From Chalara sp. BL73 (taxonomy: Eukaryota > Ascomycota > Leotiomycetes > Helotiales), in the NCBI GenBank assembly GCA_918026815.1, contig CAKJVC010000201.1, positions 124,001-188,000 on the forward strand: DNA of 64,000 bases, in the 5' to 3' direction. The notes below the pieces were generated by a model that did not search any database, was not told where the DNA came from, and was given only the letters and a program-made list of their open reading frames with translations. How positions within the stretch are numbered: position 1 is the stretch's first letter; each line of letters starts with the position of its first letter. Positions 34,778-46,470 of this stretch are shown here, piece by piece. A program made the translations under genes and the position numbers.

Positions 34778-35292
34778 ATGGTAAAATTCTAGCTCTCCCA
34801 CCGACAATTGATGCTGACAGAGTTACTTCACAGTTGCCGTTAGGCCTCCTCACAGCGGCGCAAGGCCAGCCTATGCTTGTCGAGCTCAAGAGCGGCGAGA
34901 CGCTCAACGGACACCTGGTGTCATGCGATACGTGGATGAATCTTACGATGAAAGAGGTGGTGCAGACAAGTGCAGAGGGTGATAAGTTCTGGCGGCTGGC
35001 GGAATGTTACGTTAAGGGCAATAACGTAAGTCCCATCATTGCTTTGCTTTATAGATTCAGGAGGGCTCTCGGGGGTGGAAATTGCTGTTTGGAGAAAAAG
35101 AACCTAATAATCGCATAGATTAAGTACCTGCGCGTACCAGAGGAAGTCATCGATAAGGCGAAGGACCAACAGCAGGGCAATCGTCAAGGCTATGGAAATC
35201 GTGGTGATCGTGGAGGTTCGAGGGGCGATAGAGGAGACAGAGGGCGGGGCAGAGGAAGAGGCGGCGGAAGAGGGAGAGGAAGGGGCTCATAA
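34778..35292 (+). CDS. LSM4: U6 snRNA-associated Sm-like protein LSm4
   Basis: LSm4 is part of the LSm1-7 ring (mRNA decapping and decay) and the LSm2-8 ring (U6 snRNA). Three coding exons, 34778-34780, 34834-35025 and 35119-35292, give 122 residues. The first coding exon is the ATG alone; a 53-bp intron follows directly. Only this splice restores the conserved start [20 protein letters not shown]. Sm1 and Sm2 motifs are visible ([17 protein letters not shown], then [15 protein letters not shown] across the second intron). The C-terminus is an RGG-type tail ([16 protein letters not shown]), as in fungal and animal LSm4, where it promotes P-body assembly. The gene is 340 bp upstream of the PPR gene on the same strand. 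Confidence 0.95.
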
Positions 35293-35631
35293 GAAACTGA
35301 GAAGGATACTGGGAGCTTTTACATATCGCATACTAGGCCGACGGCCGGGAAAATTGCAAGGCTTTGATACCCATCGATGTTGAGGACTGTGCCAACGTCG
35401 TCCATGGGGTTTGGCGTTGGTTTAGGAGGCATCAGTACAAGTGTATGGAGATGCCCCTTGGGCCAGGAACAGAAGAAGTAATATAAAGACGAAATTTGTG
35501 GGAGCATCAAAAGCTTTATTTTACAATTATGATGTTTAATTGACCATGCACGTGATGCGTCGCGAGGCTGAAGCTCTGTTCGACATTTCCAAATTTTAAG
35601 ATCCTGCAACGACTGAGGATTGACAATCCCA
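35293..35631. other. LSM4-PPR intergenic region
   Basis: Short gap between two same-strand genes holding the 3-prime UTR of one and the promoter of the next; no separate feature recognised. Confidence 0.6.
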
Positions 35632-37550
35632 ATGCCAACCACTCGCATCCCAATCGACGGGCTTTGGAGATGCCTATGTCCATCGTTCGATGCCATAGTT
35701 GTCTCGCGCGTTGCTCGATTGCCGCGATCCTCAATCCGACAACAACTCCATAAAAATGTTCTCAGCCGGCGAACGTTTTACACTTGCCGCCCACGACTTA
35801 GTGATGCTGTTGCACCGCAAGCACAAATTGAGGAAGTCACTACGCACACGCAAGTCCAAGAGGTAGCCCGTACTTCAAGGACACAACGCCCGCTGAAGAA
35901 ACAGCTTGTTATCGCAGACCCAGAACTTACGGAGCTCGACCAGATACCCAATGAGCAACTCCATCAGATCTTGAAACGCTTTTGCACCGAACCGGATAGC
36001 TATCGCAAGATATGTAGCCTTGTCGACTATCTGATTGTCGATCGGGGCGAGAAACCGGCGCTGCTCCATTACGATGCTCTTATTCGCGCGAACAGCGATG
36101 CGGAAATGGGGAGTGTCTTGGTCGCAAAACGGTTATATGAGGAGATGCGACAGCAAGGAATCAAGCCAGATGCGTGGTTCTATCATGCTTTGCTTGAGGT
36201 TCTTGTCAATCATCCTGATTATATCTTCAGAGCGCAGGTCATGCAGGAGATGAAGGAATGGTGGTTTGGATTATCGCCTGATGGGCACCATAACCTTGTG
36301 CTTACACATCTGAGGGATCGCGAATTTGAGTTGGCGATTGATAGATTGGAGCAGATGGCGGTAGATGGACTAAACATTCAACCATGGCTCTATGATGTGT
36401 TGCTTTATAGGCTTGTTGAAGTGGATGAGCTGGATTTGGCGCTCAAGATTTTGAGTGATAGGTATGAGGAGCAGGGGCACAACATCGACTTGAACATATG
36501 GTACTATTTGTTAGATAAATTTAGTGAAGCGTATCATGTAAGTTCTGCCTTGACCCCCTAAAGAGGACGCCCCTGATGTCTATTTAGCATGAAGGGACAT
36601 CATACGTATGGAAAGCATGTGTACAGACCGCACGACTCAATCCTTCAGATGGAATATGTCTGAATGTCATTAACCTTGCAGGGCGATATGGTAATTCCGT
36701 GCTCGCAACGGCTGCGCTCCGAACTCTTTCTACCCGTCAAACAGCTTTATCTGCATATCATTATGAACCACTACTAGAGGCATACGTAAAGTCTGGGGAT
36801 CTCACAACCGCATTCCGGGTCCTTATAATTATGGCAAAAGCTGGCATAGAGCCTAACGAAACACACACTCGCCCAATATATACCCATCTCGTACAGGATT
36901 CTGATAGAGACTCACACACTGCGGCTAGGGACAAGTCGCGCGTGGTTGAAGCGTGGAGGATACTCGAAAATATGCATGCAGCAGGGCATGTCATACCTAT
37001 CGCAGCCGCGAATGTAGTACTCGAAGCGACCCTATCTACTATGAGCTTTTCTGAAGGATTAGTCCGATATAAACAACTCCATAACATTTGTCCCTCCGGC
37101 CCCAATAGCGAAACGTTCAACATTCTCCTACGCACCCTCAGTCGTGATGACGGCGAGCTCGAAGATGAAACTGTCCGTGACCCCAAGCCGCTCGCCATGT
37201 TTCTGGCCTCGGAGATGCGGGCACTCAAGATTGTACCAACACATTTGACATATGATCGATTGATTTTGATCTGCGTAAAAGGGAGTGACTTCTCCGACGC
37301 ATTTAAGTATTTAGAGGAGATGGAGTCCGTCGGCAAATCTCGAGGGGAGAAGTGGTGGATGAGGCAAGGTACTGCGACCCACATGGTCAAAAGGTGTGTG
37401 GCTAAAGGTGATGAGAGGGCCTGGCGTATTCTAGAGGAGATGAACAAGCGGGGCTTTAATCATGAAAGGCTATATACATGGGCGCAGAGCAACTGGATTC
37501 TACAGGAGCCAACAGAAGAGAAAGAGCCAAAAGTACAATATGACTATTAG
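35632..37550 (+). CDS. Mitochondrial pentatricopeptide-repeat-like protein
   Basis: Two exons, 35632-36537 and 36588-37550, with a 50-bp intron, encode 622 residues. The N-terminus up to about residue 60 is Arg/Ser-rich without acidic residues (SVLSRRTFYTCRP-like part), typical of a mitochondrial presequence. PPR-type helical pairs are visible: LLHYDALIRANSDAEMGSVL, LYEEMRQQGIKPDAWFYHAL, YEPLLEAYVKSGDLTTAFRV, LIIMAKAGIEPNETHTRPIY and ILEEMNKRGFNHERLYTWAQ. PPR proteins bind organellar RNA and act in processing or translation of mitochondrial transcripts. The specific target is unknown. The start at 35632 is the first ATG of an open frame that extends slightly upstream. Confidence 0.85.
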
Positions 37551-37770
37551 CTATCAGCAACAAATGACTTAAGAAGCATTTTGTAAGAATGTAAATCCAT
37601 AATTCATCGCTAGAGTTCTATCGCAGGATTCTATCTTGAGAGTTTATGCGATATACACGTCGAAAGCAGGACACCCACCGAACTCCTACTGCCGACAAGA
37701 CTAAAGAAAATGGCACGCAAATATAAAACCAGTTCCTGCTTTCGAATCGTACCTTCTTCCTCTTCCCAAA

Positions 37771-40011
37771 TCAACACATCTCAAAACTCTCGTCAACAAC
37801 AGCTTGCCTTCCAATTACGGTCGGCAGGGTGTCTCTGTGCTTTTCGTACTTTCCCATTCTGCGTAATCTTGGTCCCCATCTCCAGAATATCCATGGAACA
37901 GGAATCATAGCCACAGTTATAAAGGCTAGAAGCGTCATAGCCCAGCTAAAGCCAAGGCTATCGATCATCTGGTATGTAAAAAGTGGAAAGCAGGCAGAGA
38001 CCGTGAAGCGAGTGAATGTGCTAGCTGCAAGTACAGAAGCACTGTAAGCGGGATAAATGTCGTTTGTGTAGATGGGAAGAGAAAGCATATTCAGCACGTA
38101 GCTAAACCCAAATAGCACACCGCTCGCAACAGGTGCTGCCCAGTGTATCCCTTGCTTTCCGCTCCATGCTAACCAGAACAACGAGACTGGTAGCGTGAAG
38201 CTGCCTATCATCGCTGGATAGAGACGTTTCTCTGGTGGCACGGTGGTTCTGTTTGCGATCGCGATGACACGGAGCGGTTGGTATGTTCTCTTGTCAATGA
38301 AGCTGATGAGGGGAACAGCCAGAAGCGAACCGATGACAATGGGGATGAAAGTTAGGCCGACCTTGTACGCAGTGAAGCTGTAGATCCGCTCGAAAAGAAG
38401 TGCATACGACACGTAGTAAGAAAATACTACAGACTGGGTAACGGCAAGAAGAAGGCTGGAAGGAAAGATAATCGGCTCGACCATCATCACTGCCCAAGTT
38501 AGCTCTATATTAAACAAGCAAAGAAGGCGTACTATGAAGCGGTCGCCCAATGAACACCATCCATTCCTTCGCCCACCTACTCCTCTCAACTGCTTTTCCT
38601 GATATTCGAGTCCTCTCTCTCAGGATCTGCGGATAGAACGTCTCTGGCAGAGCATAGGAGCCACACATCACCAGTGCAACCAAAAGTGCATCAACCCAGA
38701 ACGTCCATCGCCATCCATATTTCTCCTCAATCACGGGGCTCACAACAGGGCCTATTTGCGTCGCCAGGACAATCACCACGACATACCCTACAGCGAATGC
38801 GGTCCCGATTCTCTCTAAGCTGACGTCGAAGACGTCGCTCATGATGCCTGCACCGATAGTCATCCATGGCCCGGCCAAGAAGCCAGAGAGGAAGCGTGAG
38901 ACACTGATGAGCGGGAGGGTGGTTGATGCGCCACCGATAACTGTGAATAGAATGCAGAGGGGTGTAGTTATACGGTAGATCAGCGGGCGTCCGAGAAATT
39001 CGCTAAGAGAGGAGAGGAGGAGCGCGCCAATACCGATACCGAATGCGTAGGTTGAGGCGGGGACAATGGCGTGGAGCAGGGCCACGTGGAAGATGCCTGT
39101 TATGGGCGGGATTGCGGCGATGTAAATTGGCGTACCGATTGTTCTGAGAAAGAATTAGGAAAGTGGTTGCCATTGCGGAGGTAAATACAAGAGGTTTGCA
39201 TTTAGTACGTTTCTCATACTCTCTACATGTCGTCTCACAAATGTACAGATGAAAGGGCAAGAAACTTAGACTTACGCCACAAAGCCAGATAACAGCACAA
39301 AGAGGCAAATCCAAACTTTCTTCCCTTTACTCCAAATTCGAGGATTATCTGGATCAGAGTCAGCGGAGGCGGGCTGTTGAATCTGGGAGCGTCAGCTACT
39401 TCTGGACAATTGCAAGTTAATAAAGCCATCAACGATCGAGTTCCAATAGGAAGAAACCCGCCGGGCAAAATGTTGCAAAATATTCTTGGTCAATGTTATA
39501 TATCATACAAAGGATGAGCAAACTCTCCCCATCTCCAATCACCTTCTTTTCCGCAAGGTCTTCATGTTGGTAAGAAAAGCGGAAATTTAGCCGAAAACCA
39601 GGGGCTTTACCGAAGGGCTTTAGCGAGCTGCGCTTATACGCAAAATCTCTTTGACTCTGGTTCTCTCACTCTTTTAACCTTCTCGGTCACTCACGTACCA
39701 AAAAAATAGATACGCACCTCTCTGTCTGCACTCTTAAGTCCAATACCCATCCCTGCATGGCCGTTTTGTGGATTCAGTTTGTCAGGCTCGGTTTCAGAGG
39801 ATGGCGGTTGTGAAAATTTGTTTTCCACAGTTGTCTCTGTATTATTGCTCGACTGCTGGAGATGTTGCTGCTGATGGACGCCAGTATTCTGCCTAAAGGC
39901 TGGATGGCTTGATATGTCGGGTGGCTCCCGCCGACGGAAGGTCCTAAGCTGATATGACGGTTCATTTCCAGCGGCACTTGCGTTATTTTTCAAGGCTGGA
40001 TTGGTAGACAT
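37771..40011 (-). CDS. MFS drug/polyamine-type transporter (DHA1)
   Basis: Four exons on the minus strand, 40011-39718, 39382-39276, 39143-38533 and 38489-37771, encode 576 residues; introns are 335, 132 and 43 bp. The first exon is a disordered hydrophilic N-tail (Gln/Asn/Pro-rich), ending SADRE and joining IQQPASADSDPDNPRIWSKG, the classic lead-in to the first helix of fungal DHA1 pumps. Further marks: LSEFLGRPLIYRITTPL (motif A), GWRWTFWVDALLVALVMCGS and ALPETFYP (the motif between helices 6 and 7), and LSLPIYTNDIYPAYSASVLA late in the protein. Proton-antiport export of drugs, toxins or polyamines is the expected role; the substrate cannot be told. It is convergent with the PPR gene (220 bp apart). 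Confidence 0.9.
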
Positions 40012-41608
40012 GTTGTGCTGACAACGTGTTACTTTCTCTCCTGCTATATGAGACTGGTTTAAGGCTAGATTTTCGTGGATGGTTGGCTCTGAAGAAACGA
40101 AAGTGGTACTTAATTCCCAAGAGGTGTTGGCGAATCTGTCTGCTTGAGGTGGGAGAGAGGTTGGGTCTCTTGGAACCCTTCACTGTTTGTGCAGCTTTGT
40201 ATTTGGCGTGTCGCGGACTCGCTCAAGTTAATGGGAGCTATTCTCGATAAGGCTATTGCGATTTAGCAATTAGAACGGGTTGAAGAAGTGGTTTATGTGT
40301 ACGAAGACTATTGATCGGAGGCTAGAGGAGAATGAGCAATGGCTAAGGCTGAAATATAGAGATCTTGCCTCTGTGCGACACTTGTGACTGGTATCGTAAT
40401 CTTGGCCGCGAGTAGAGAAAGGAATTCTGAGAATCAGTTACTACTAGAGCCTGCCAACATCTGCCGGCTCCTGTAACTTTGCGCTCTCATAGAACCAAGC
40501 TTGGCCTTAGGATCTTTAAAGATAATCTTGAGTACAGGGATTGCTGCTGGAGTGTGAACACCTGCTTGGCTTATAGACTGTAAGTAGAAAGGTGAAGCAA
40601 GCTTCTGAAAAACCTAAATGGAATTTATTGGGTTATATTAGATGAAAAATTGCCTTCAAGGCGGGTTAAGATGGAGTTGGATATGGTAGCTATATGAAAT
40701 ATGATGGTTTTGATTAACGTAAATGCAAGCACGCTTTTTGCGCTTTAGACTTAGTGGAGGGCTAGAAATGAGTTCTGACACAGTATTATATTAACGATCA
40801 TCTACCTTTAAGTATACGCCACCATAACAGGGCTTGCAACTAGGCTCCACGTTTTGCACGCTTCTACGGCCTAAGTACTGTTAAGAGTTTATTCAAAAGA
40901 AGCTGCATGACTAATTTTGGAGAAAATTCTGTGAGCATTCCCACGCACAGCTGCAATTTCTTATTGCTTATAGACATGCAGACTTTCTCACTTCCGAACT
41001 TGAGCCTCACAAATTGATCATCTTAATTCTGCACCACTCGGTCCAAGAACCTGATCATATTATCCCAATCATCATATATCGGGATCTCTATCATCTTTTT
41101 TAGAATGACAAAAGCCCAGTGTGCTTGATGACGACCGCATCATACGAGTAACCTCTCTAGAAGAAGCTATGACAATAGCAAGAAACTGAAATTCACAGAA
41201 GCTTTTGCTCCATAAAGGCTCAATGGCAGGTGGTGATGCAACTTTCTTGTATATTTCTATGCTATATGCTTCCAGCTCTTGTATTTGTTTCAAGACAATT
41301 GAAGCCTTAGTTCTTCAACTTGCAGACCTCCGTATCCTTTAAGTTCTAAATTCTTAAAGCTTGTATATACTTCTCTTCTTAATAAACTAAATAGCTAGAA
41401 AGGTGATGCATTGTCATGCTACTTTATTAACAACAGTGAATGCACCTTTATAGCCTACACGTGACCCATCATTTCTCGCGAAATATAGACCAAGGTACGA
41501 AACAACAAGGAGTATACCTATCTATCACGCTTCTTTTATACCCTCTGTGAATACAGAGTACATTCTAGGTCCACAATCAGCCATGTGAATGGCATATTAG
41601 TAACTAAA
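40012..41608. other. AT-rich intergenic region
   Basis: About 1.6 kb. A minus-strand open frame at 41072-41293 has protein-like composition (KQIQELEAYSIEIYKKV) but starts without a convincing ATG and has stops on both sides; it could be a decayed exon. The rest shows nothing recognised. It holds the divergent promoters of the MFS and homeodomain genes. Confidence 0.5.
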
Positions 41609-42752
41609 ATGGTAAGCTGTTTTAAAACGCGAAGAGGCGAACTGTGCCCTCACATGTAAAGCAGAGATCACAACTAATCTAACTATCTTTCTACAGCCTC
41701 TCACCAACGCTCAACTTACCAGGCTTCGGGAAGAGTACGAGAAGAACAACTGGCCTTCATTAGAATATCGACAGAGCTTGGCCGCTGAGCTGAATCTCAA
41801 CAGGCGCACGACCTATGACTACTTTGCGCAGAGAAGAAGAAAAGACAGTAGAAATAAAGTGATGCAATTTACCAAAGATGAAAAAATGGCTACGGACGCG
41901 GCGTTTAGTGCTGGTGGAGGTTTGGGTGGCGAGACGAAGACAAGCGACGAGGTCAATGCAGGTATGGTTCAGCACGTTGAAGAAAATGGTGGCACGGCAA
42001 CATCTCATGTTCAAGAATATAACAATGAAGAAGATGGCGGTACGGAGGGTGGTCCAATTCAACAAGTAGTTGCTCCGGAAACGCCACAATCTACCACTTT
42101 GAGATCCTCGCTCATCTCGATTGCTCAATCCCCTTTACATTGTACAGCTTCTGCTCACAATCGCATCAACGAACCTCAGTCTCTACCAGAAGCTGAACCT
42201 ACAACTCAAGATACTACTCCTGAACCCGCCAACGACAATACAATCGTGGGGAATTCTCAATCTCTGCCCGAACCCCACAGTATTCCTCAAAAAGCCGCAG
42301 ACCAAGCCAATATCAGTATTGCACGTAATGGAGATTCCCAGGCATTGTCAAAAGGCGAAACTACAGTCTCTGAAGCTATTCGTGAAGTCGATCGCGCGCT
42401 CGCACGAGCCGGAGGTTCTCAAGCCTTTCAGAATCCAGAAGTTGCTGCTCCGTCGGCTAACCAACAACCAATCAACAACGCCACAGTTCCCATTAATAAG
42501 AATCTGAAGCGAAATCGTGGTAATGACGAGACTAAGCCACGCACCAAAGAGGATCTTTCATTCGAGGAACGAGAGCTGATTGAGAGCCAAGAACGCGACT
42601 TGAAGGAGAGTATGGCTTGGAAGGTAGAGGCTGAAGTCCGGATCAAAGAATTGGATGAGATGGTTGAGGCCCAAGAGGAGAAGTGGAAGGGGACAGGCTT
42701 GTACCAATCTATGCAGGGCGGAGGACATCGCAACCGTCGAAGCAGACGCTAA
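41609..42752 (+). CDS. Homeodomain-like protein with C-terminal coiled coil
   Basis: The ATG at 41609 is followed immediately by an intron (41612-41696, GTAAGC...CTACAG); exon 2 is 41697-42752, giving 352 residues. Residues 2-50 read like a divergent homeodomain: LTRLREEYEKNNWPSLEYRQ, then LAAELNLNRRTTYDYFAQRR and RKDSRNK. The recognition helix keeps the aromatic and the basic RRRK end but lacks the canonical WFQN. The middle (about 60-270) is Gln/Glu/Pro/Thr-rich and disordered. The end (LSFEERELIESQERDLKESM onwards) is a charged coiled coil finishing in RNRRSRR. A nuclear DNA-binding role is likely but targets are unknown. The start is chosen because the intron restores MPLTNAQLTRL in frame. 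Confidence 0.65.
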
Positions 42753-43051
42753 TTATACTTTCATAGTTTGCAGAGACGCAGCTTGGAACCTGGCATACGG
42801 TGAGATGTGTTAGGATTCTCTGGAAGCTTGAGGGAAGCCGCTATACGCTGTTCCGTATTGCTTAGAATGTTATTGAAATCCAGTTTTAATTCCTTGTCCA
42901 TAGTTCGACATGTCATATACTTATACCACCACTTCAATATATAACGTATAGAAATGTCACGTAAATCGAACTAGTTTTCTTTATTGCAGTTGACATAACT
43001 GGCCGTTATCAATTGAATATTTTACAGATGATTTATTTTTACATAGGTTCA

Positions 43052-43680
43052 TTAATCTTGGCATAAAGCATTCGCCGCTACCATGGCCTTTCTTCTAGCA
43101 CGCCTATATAACAAGTTCTCCCATGTCTTGCGAGTACAGCCACCACCAACAGAAGTATGTGACCAGTACATAGGCTTGTGCCGTCTCTGCTTGGGCCGTC
43201 CATGATAACCTAGAACAAGTCAGTATCACTGAATCATTAAGTAGAAGAAAGCCTCCACCTACATTTCCAATTGTGTTGCTTCTTTCGCCTTGTGAACTTT
43301 CTACATGTGCCGCAATATCTCATTCCGCTAGGGACCCATGTCCTCAATCGATGATGCAATTTGAAAGTTCTCATGAAACAGTCACAATGACTCCTTCTCC
43401 ACCTGTTAAGACAGTTTTTTGACTTCACGGGACGCAGCCCCTTCATCTCTCTCCGTCTGTTATATTCTGCTCGAGAAAACTCGTGGCATTCTGCTGGATG
43501 CTGCAATGTCGATGCCGGAAACATTTTAGGGTCCTCAGCTACTGTTGTTACAAAACCACAAAGATATCCCTCTCCAGTAGTCTCGAGGGAGATAGGTCCT
43601 TTATGGTCAGCGAGGGCATACAGTCGCTTGCTGAGAGAGGTTAGAGATATGTGTGGCTCGCAAATAGTGATCTGAAGCAT
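43052..43680 (-). CDS. Hypothetical Cys/His-rich basic protein
   Basis: Two exons, 43680-43263 and 43209-43052, with a 53-bp intron (GTAGGT...TTCTAG), give 191 residues. I recognise no family. The first 70 residues are mixed; the second half is strongly basic and rich in Cys, His and Trp: HCDCFMRTFKLHHRLRTW, then YCGTCRKFTRRKKQHNWKCY and a Lys/Arg-rich tail. The Cys-x2-Cys...His-x3-Cys arrangement across the exon junction could bind zinc, which is inference. The ATG at 43680 is preceded by GGT in sequence resembling an acceptor/donor region, so a further 5-prime exon is possible. It is divergent from the downstream orphan gene and convergent with the homeodomain gene. Confidence 0.55.
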
Positions 43681-44491
43681 ACCTAGCTAAGCTAAGGCAC
43701 GTTCTATCGTTTGGTGAACAGCACTGAAAAATCATAAACTGAATCTCGAGAGGAAATTCGTTGAAAAAATGAAATGTTGCCATGATTCTCTTGAATACTG
43801 GTCGAATTGCTGATTGTTATTGCTGGGTCAATTGGTTGGGCCAGTAGGCGATGAGATCTATAAAATAGGGCAATTTGCTTCACAGCAGAGAAGCCAGCAC
43901 TTTATAACTTTGGAACCTTGCCCCACCACCTTATTGGTACCTTATTGATGTCGTGTGCCTAAATATCAACACTCCGGATAGGCTCTTAGGCCCGAATTGA
44001 CTTGGCATTTCAGGCAGAGATCACCTGATGCATATCCTCGTGATATTGCTTGGCGTTATATTTTCAGGGTCTTGAGGAAGCATGCTCCATTGCTCCATAA
44101 TTGTTATGGAGATGCACTATTCATGTAGTATAAGAGAATCGCAAGATGATCAATAAATGTACCAGCCAGCATGCTTCATTCGCAGTCACAACTCAGAATG
44201 CAACTCCCAACTAGATGATTCACGCCCCATTTTAATAATATATCCAGCCATGCTTACGTCAAGCATGTAAGTTGCCTTCCGATTATTCATAATATTTTAA
44301 GTCCCTACGGCCGCCAAAGCAGGCAAAACCCTTTCATTTACAACCACAGTCTATATTCCGAGGTTATTGAATCACAGAAGTTAACGAGAACATATTCCTA
44401 CCCTGGATTTCCTTCCCCTAAATTGTTTCTGGGGAACCATATACCAGCACTTTTTGTCACATCTTTCTTGCAAGCTCTAACATTACGTCCC
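43681..44491. other. Intergenic region
   Basis: Divergent promoter region between two orphan genes. No supported exon. Confidence 0.5.
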
Positions 44492-45325
44492 ATGCTGTTG
44501 CCGTCACTTGATCCATTGGCACGAAGTAAATCTATCGGCATGGATGACCTCAAAGAAGCAAGACACAATGCCATCATCAACCACATGATGAGTATCCATC
44601 ATTCTGTATGTGGCTGCTCTACAGAATAACATGACTGGACCACTGCTAACATTAATTAGAACTGGATTAATGCTGCCAAAGAAGCTGCCCAAAAGGAGAG
44701 GCTGAAGTTTCCATCAGAGGATGTTGTCGAGCTTGGAAAGAAGTTGGAGACTGCTATGCAGGAGACAATTAAAGGGTTTCAACAAATGGAAGATCTCCTC
44801 CGTAAAGGGTACGAAGTTGATCCACAAGATAATCCCGAAGCTTTCAAACACTTCCATCTAAAGCGCTTGGCCCAGCTTTTCTTAGATCGAGTAAGCATGT
44901 CCCACTTCTTTATTGGTATTTTTTTAAACATGAATCAGCCCCACGTGGTCTCGGTTCTAAAGATCCGCGCTCGCTGTACTACCTATAATGTTGGATATCA
45001 GAATCTCGATCTCATCTACGACAAAGTCGCCGCGAATCCAGGCAAAGTCTTGCACAACTATGAAACGCTCTGCCAAGCGGATGAGGGTTACTGTAGATCT
45101 GTTACATGTAGAGGCGAGCTACGGACACTCCGTGACAATGTTCGTGTAATGGAATTTCTGTTCGACAATTACAATGAGGCATTGTGCAAATTGTACTGGC
45201 AGTACAGAACGGTTCCAACACGGGCGGACTGGGAAATGAACGATGAAAACTCCAAGCAGTATCACCCAACAAGGGGAGGAAGAGAGTCCCATGTGATTTC
45301 AAGGCCTCGCCTGTATCTTCCTTAA
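44492..45325 (+). CDS. Hypothetical protein, helical
   Basis: Exon 1 44492-44605 and exon 2 44660-45325 are joined by a 54-bp intron (GTATGT...AATTAG) in phase 0, giving 259 residues. A second likely intron, 44891-44938 (GTAAGC...AATCAG), is exactly 48 nt and leaves the frame open if retained; removing it gives 243 residues and joins FLDR directly to PHVVSVLKIRARC. The protein is mostly helical and charged (AAKEAAQKERLKFPSEDVVE, METAMQETIKGFQQMEDLLR). I do not recognise it. No signal peptide or membrane segment. The start could also be the second in-frame Met (SIGMDDLKEARH). Confidence 0.5.
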
Positions 45326-45799
45326 AGAGGCACCTCCAACTTCAAGTGTGGACAGATTCTTTTCCATCCATGGGGATAAATTCCAGTAGTCTTCTTGTTG
45401 GCTCCAATGGTGGACAAGAATCACACGCCCATACTGACTTCCCTCATTTCATTGGCGCGCCTTACCCACTCCCTTCACACTTCGCGAGCTTCCATGTAGC
45501 ATTTAGACAGTGAACTCAGGTATGCCCAACGATACAGATTTGCGAAGACAAACAAGTGCTTACTCTACAATAGACTATATCGTTTCTATTAGAAGAGGAT
45601 CGGTTTTTGTTTATGACTGTACAGTTTGACGCCACGAATTCTTTAGGGAGGTGTGTTTTGTTCTAGCTATATTTCTACTTTATGCTAACAGAATTTCTTA
45701 GGATGATGAGATTAGAGATTGTGACTATCTAAGTTGGACCGGATGAAGCGAACATAATTTTCTCTCTTCGTAAAGCTTTATTATGCACACGTGTTGCAG
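45326..45799. other. Intergenic region
   Basis: Short gap before the BTB remnant. Nothing recognised. Confidence 0.5.
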
Positions 45800-46470
45800 G
45801 TATTGAAGAGATGTTCACTAGCGATCTCTTCGAAGGATTCTCACACAATGGCTAAGTAAGTTGATCCTGTATTTCTATCTGGCCTAACTGCGACTTGGCA
45901 TATCATTAGTAACTAGAATATCAGGCTCCCTGATGATGATATTGCCGCGTTAGAGAAATTTATAACCTAGCTATATCAGGGAAAAGTCTACCAACAAAGC
46001 ACTTCTTTTGATCCCTCCTCAGAGTTGATAGGCTTATTTATTTTCGCTGAGAAATGTGGTATCGATCTCACAGATAAGACTCTGGATATCATGATTGAGT
46101 TCTATCCAACCGGGAAGTGTGCGCTACATGTGACTTCTATCTCATTTGCGTACAACAACGCCGTCAAGAAGCCCAAGATCAGACTTTATTTCTCTAGACC
46201 GTATGTCTACCTTGCCGTGACAGTGGCCAAGGACTTGGTTGTCGATGCTGAAAGCGGCAACACTTAGACCAGCGATGAGATTCTTGAAACTACGAAGGAG
46301 AGTAAGGACTTCTGGACGGACAAATATCTTCTGACGTGAGAACTAGCTGGCCGTGCACAAATTGATCCTCGACTTGAGCTAGCCTGTGATTATCAAAAGC
46401 ATGGAGAGAACGAGGTCTGCTCTCATCATAAGAAGCGAAATGATGGTGATATAGATTTGGGGTTTATAAA
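45800..46470 (+). pseudogene. BTB/POZ-like paralog inactivated by three in-frame stops
   Basis: The translation parallels the intact BTB protein 1 kb downstream. Shared blocks are LPDDDIAALEKF (intact: LPDDDVESFALF), LFIFAEKCGIDLTDKTLDIM (intact: LFLFAEKYDIVRLEDKTMDT), LYFSRPYVYLAV (intact: LYLSRAWVWVTM) and CDYQKHGENEVCSHH (intact: CDYHQHGKDKKCSYP). An intron of the same position type (GTAAGT from about 45856 to TATCAG before 45926) precedes the first block. From 45930 to about 46440 the frame is fully conserved but holds TAG at 45968-45970, TAG at 46265-46267 and TGA at 46337-46339. Each is one transition away from a sense codon (Trp, Gln and Arg respectively). I call it a recently dead tandem paralog. 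Confidence 0.75.

Noticed and set aside
31673..40011. Secondary-metabolite cluster around PAL and the MFS pump
   Set aside because: The genes between them are LSM4 and a mitochondrial PPR-like protein, and there is no synthase, oxygenase or pathway regulator.
41072..41293. Protein-like minus-strand frame
   Set aside because: No convincing ATG and stops on both sides; possibly a relic exon but nothing to identify it.
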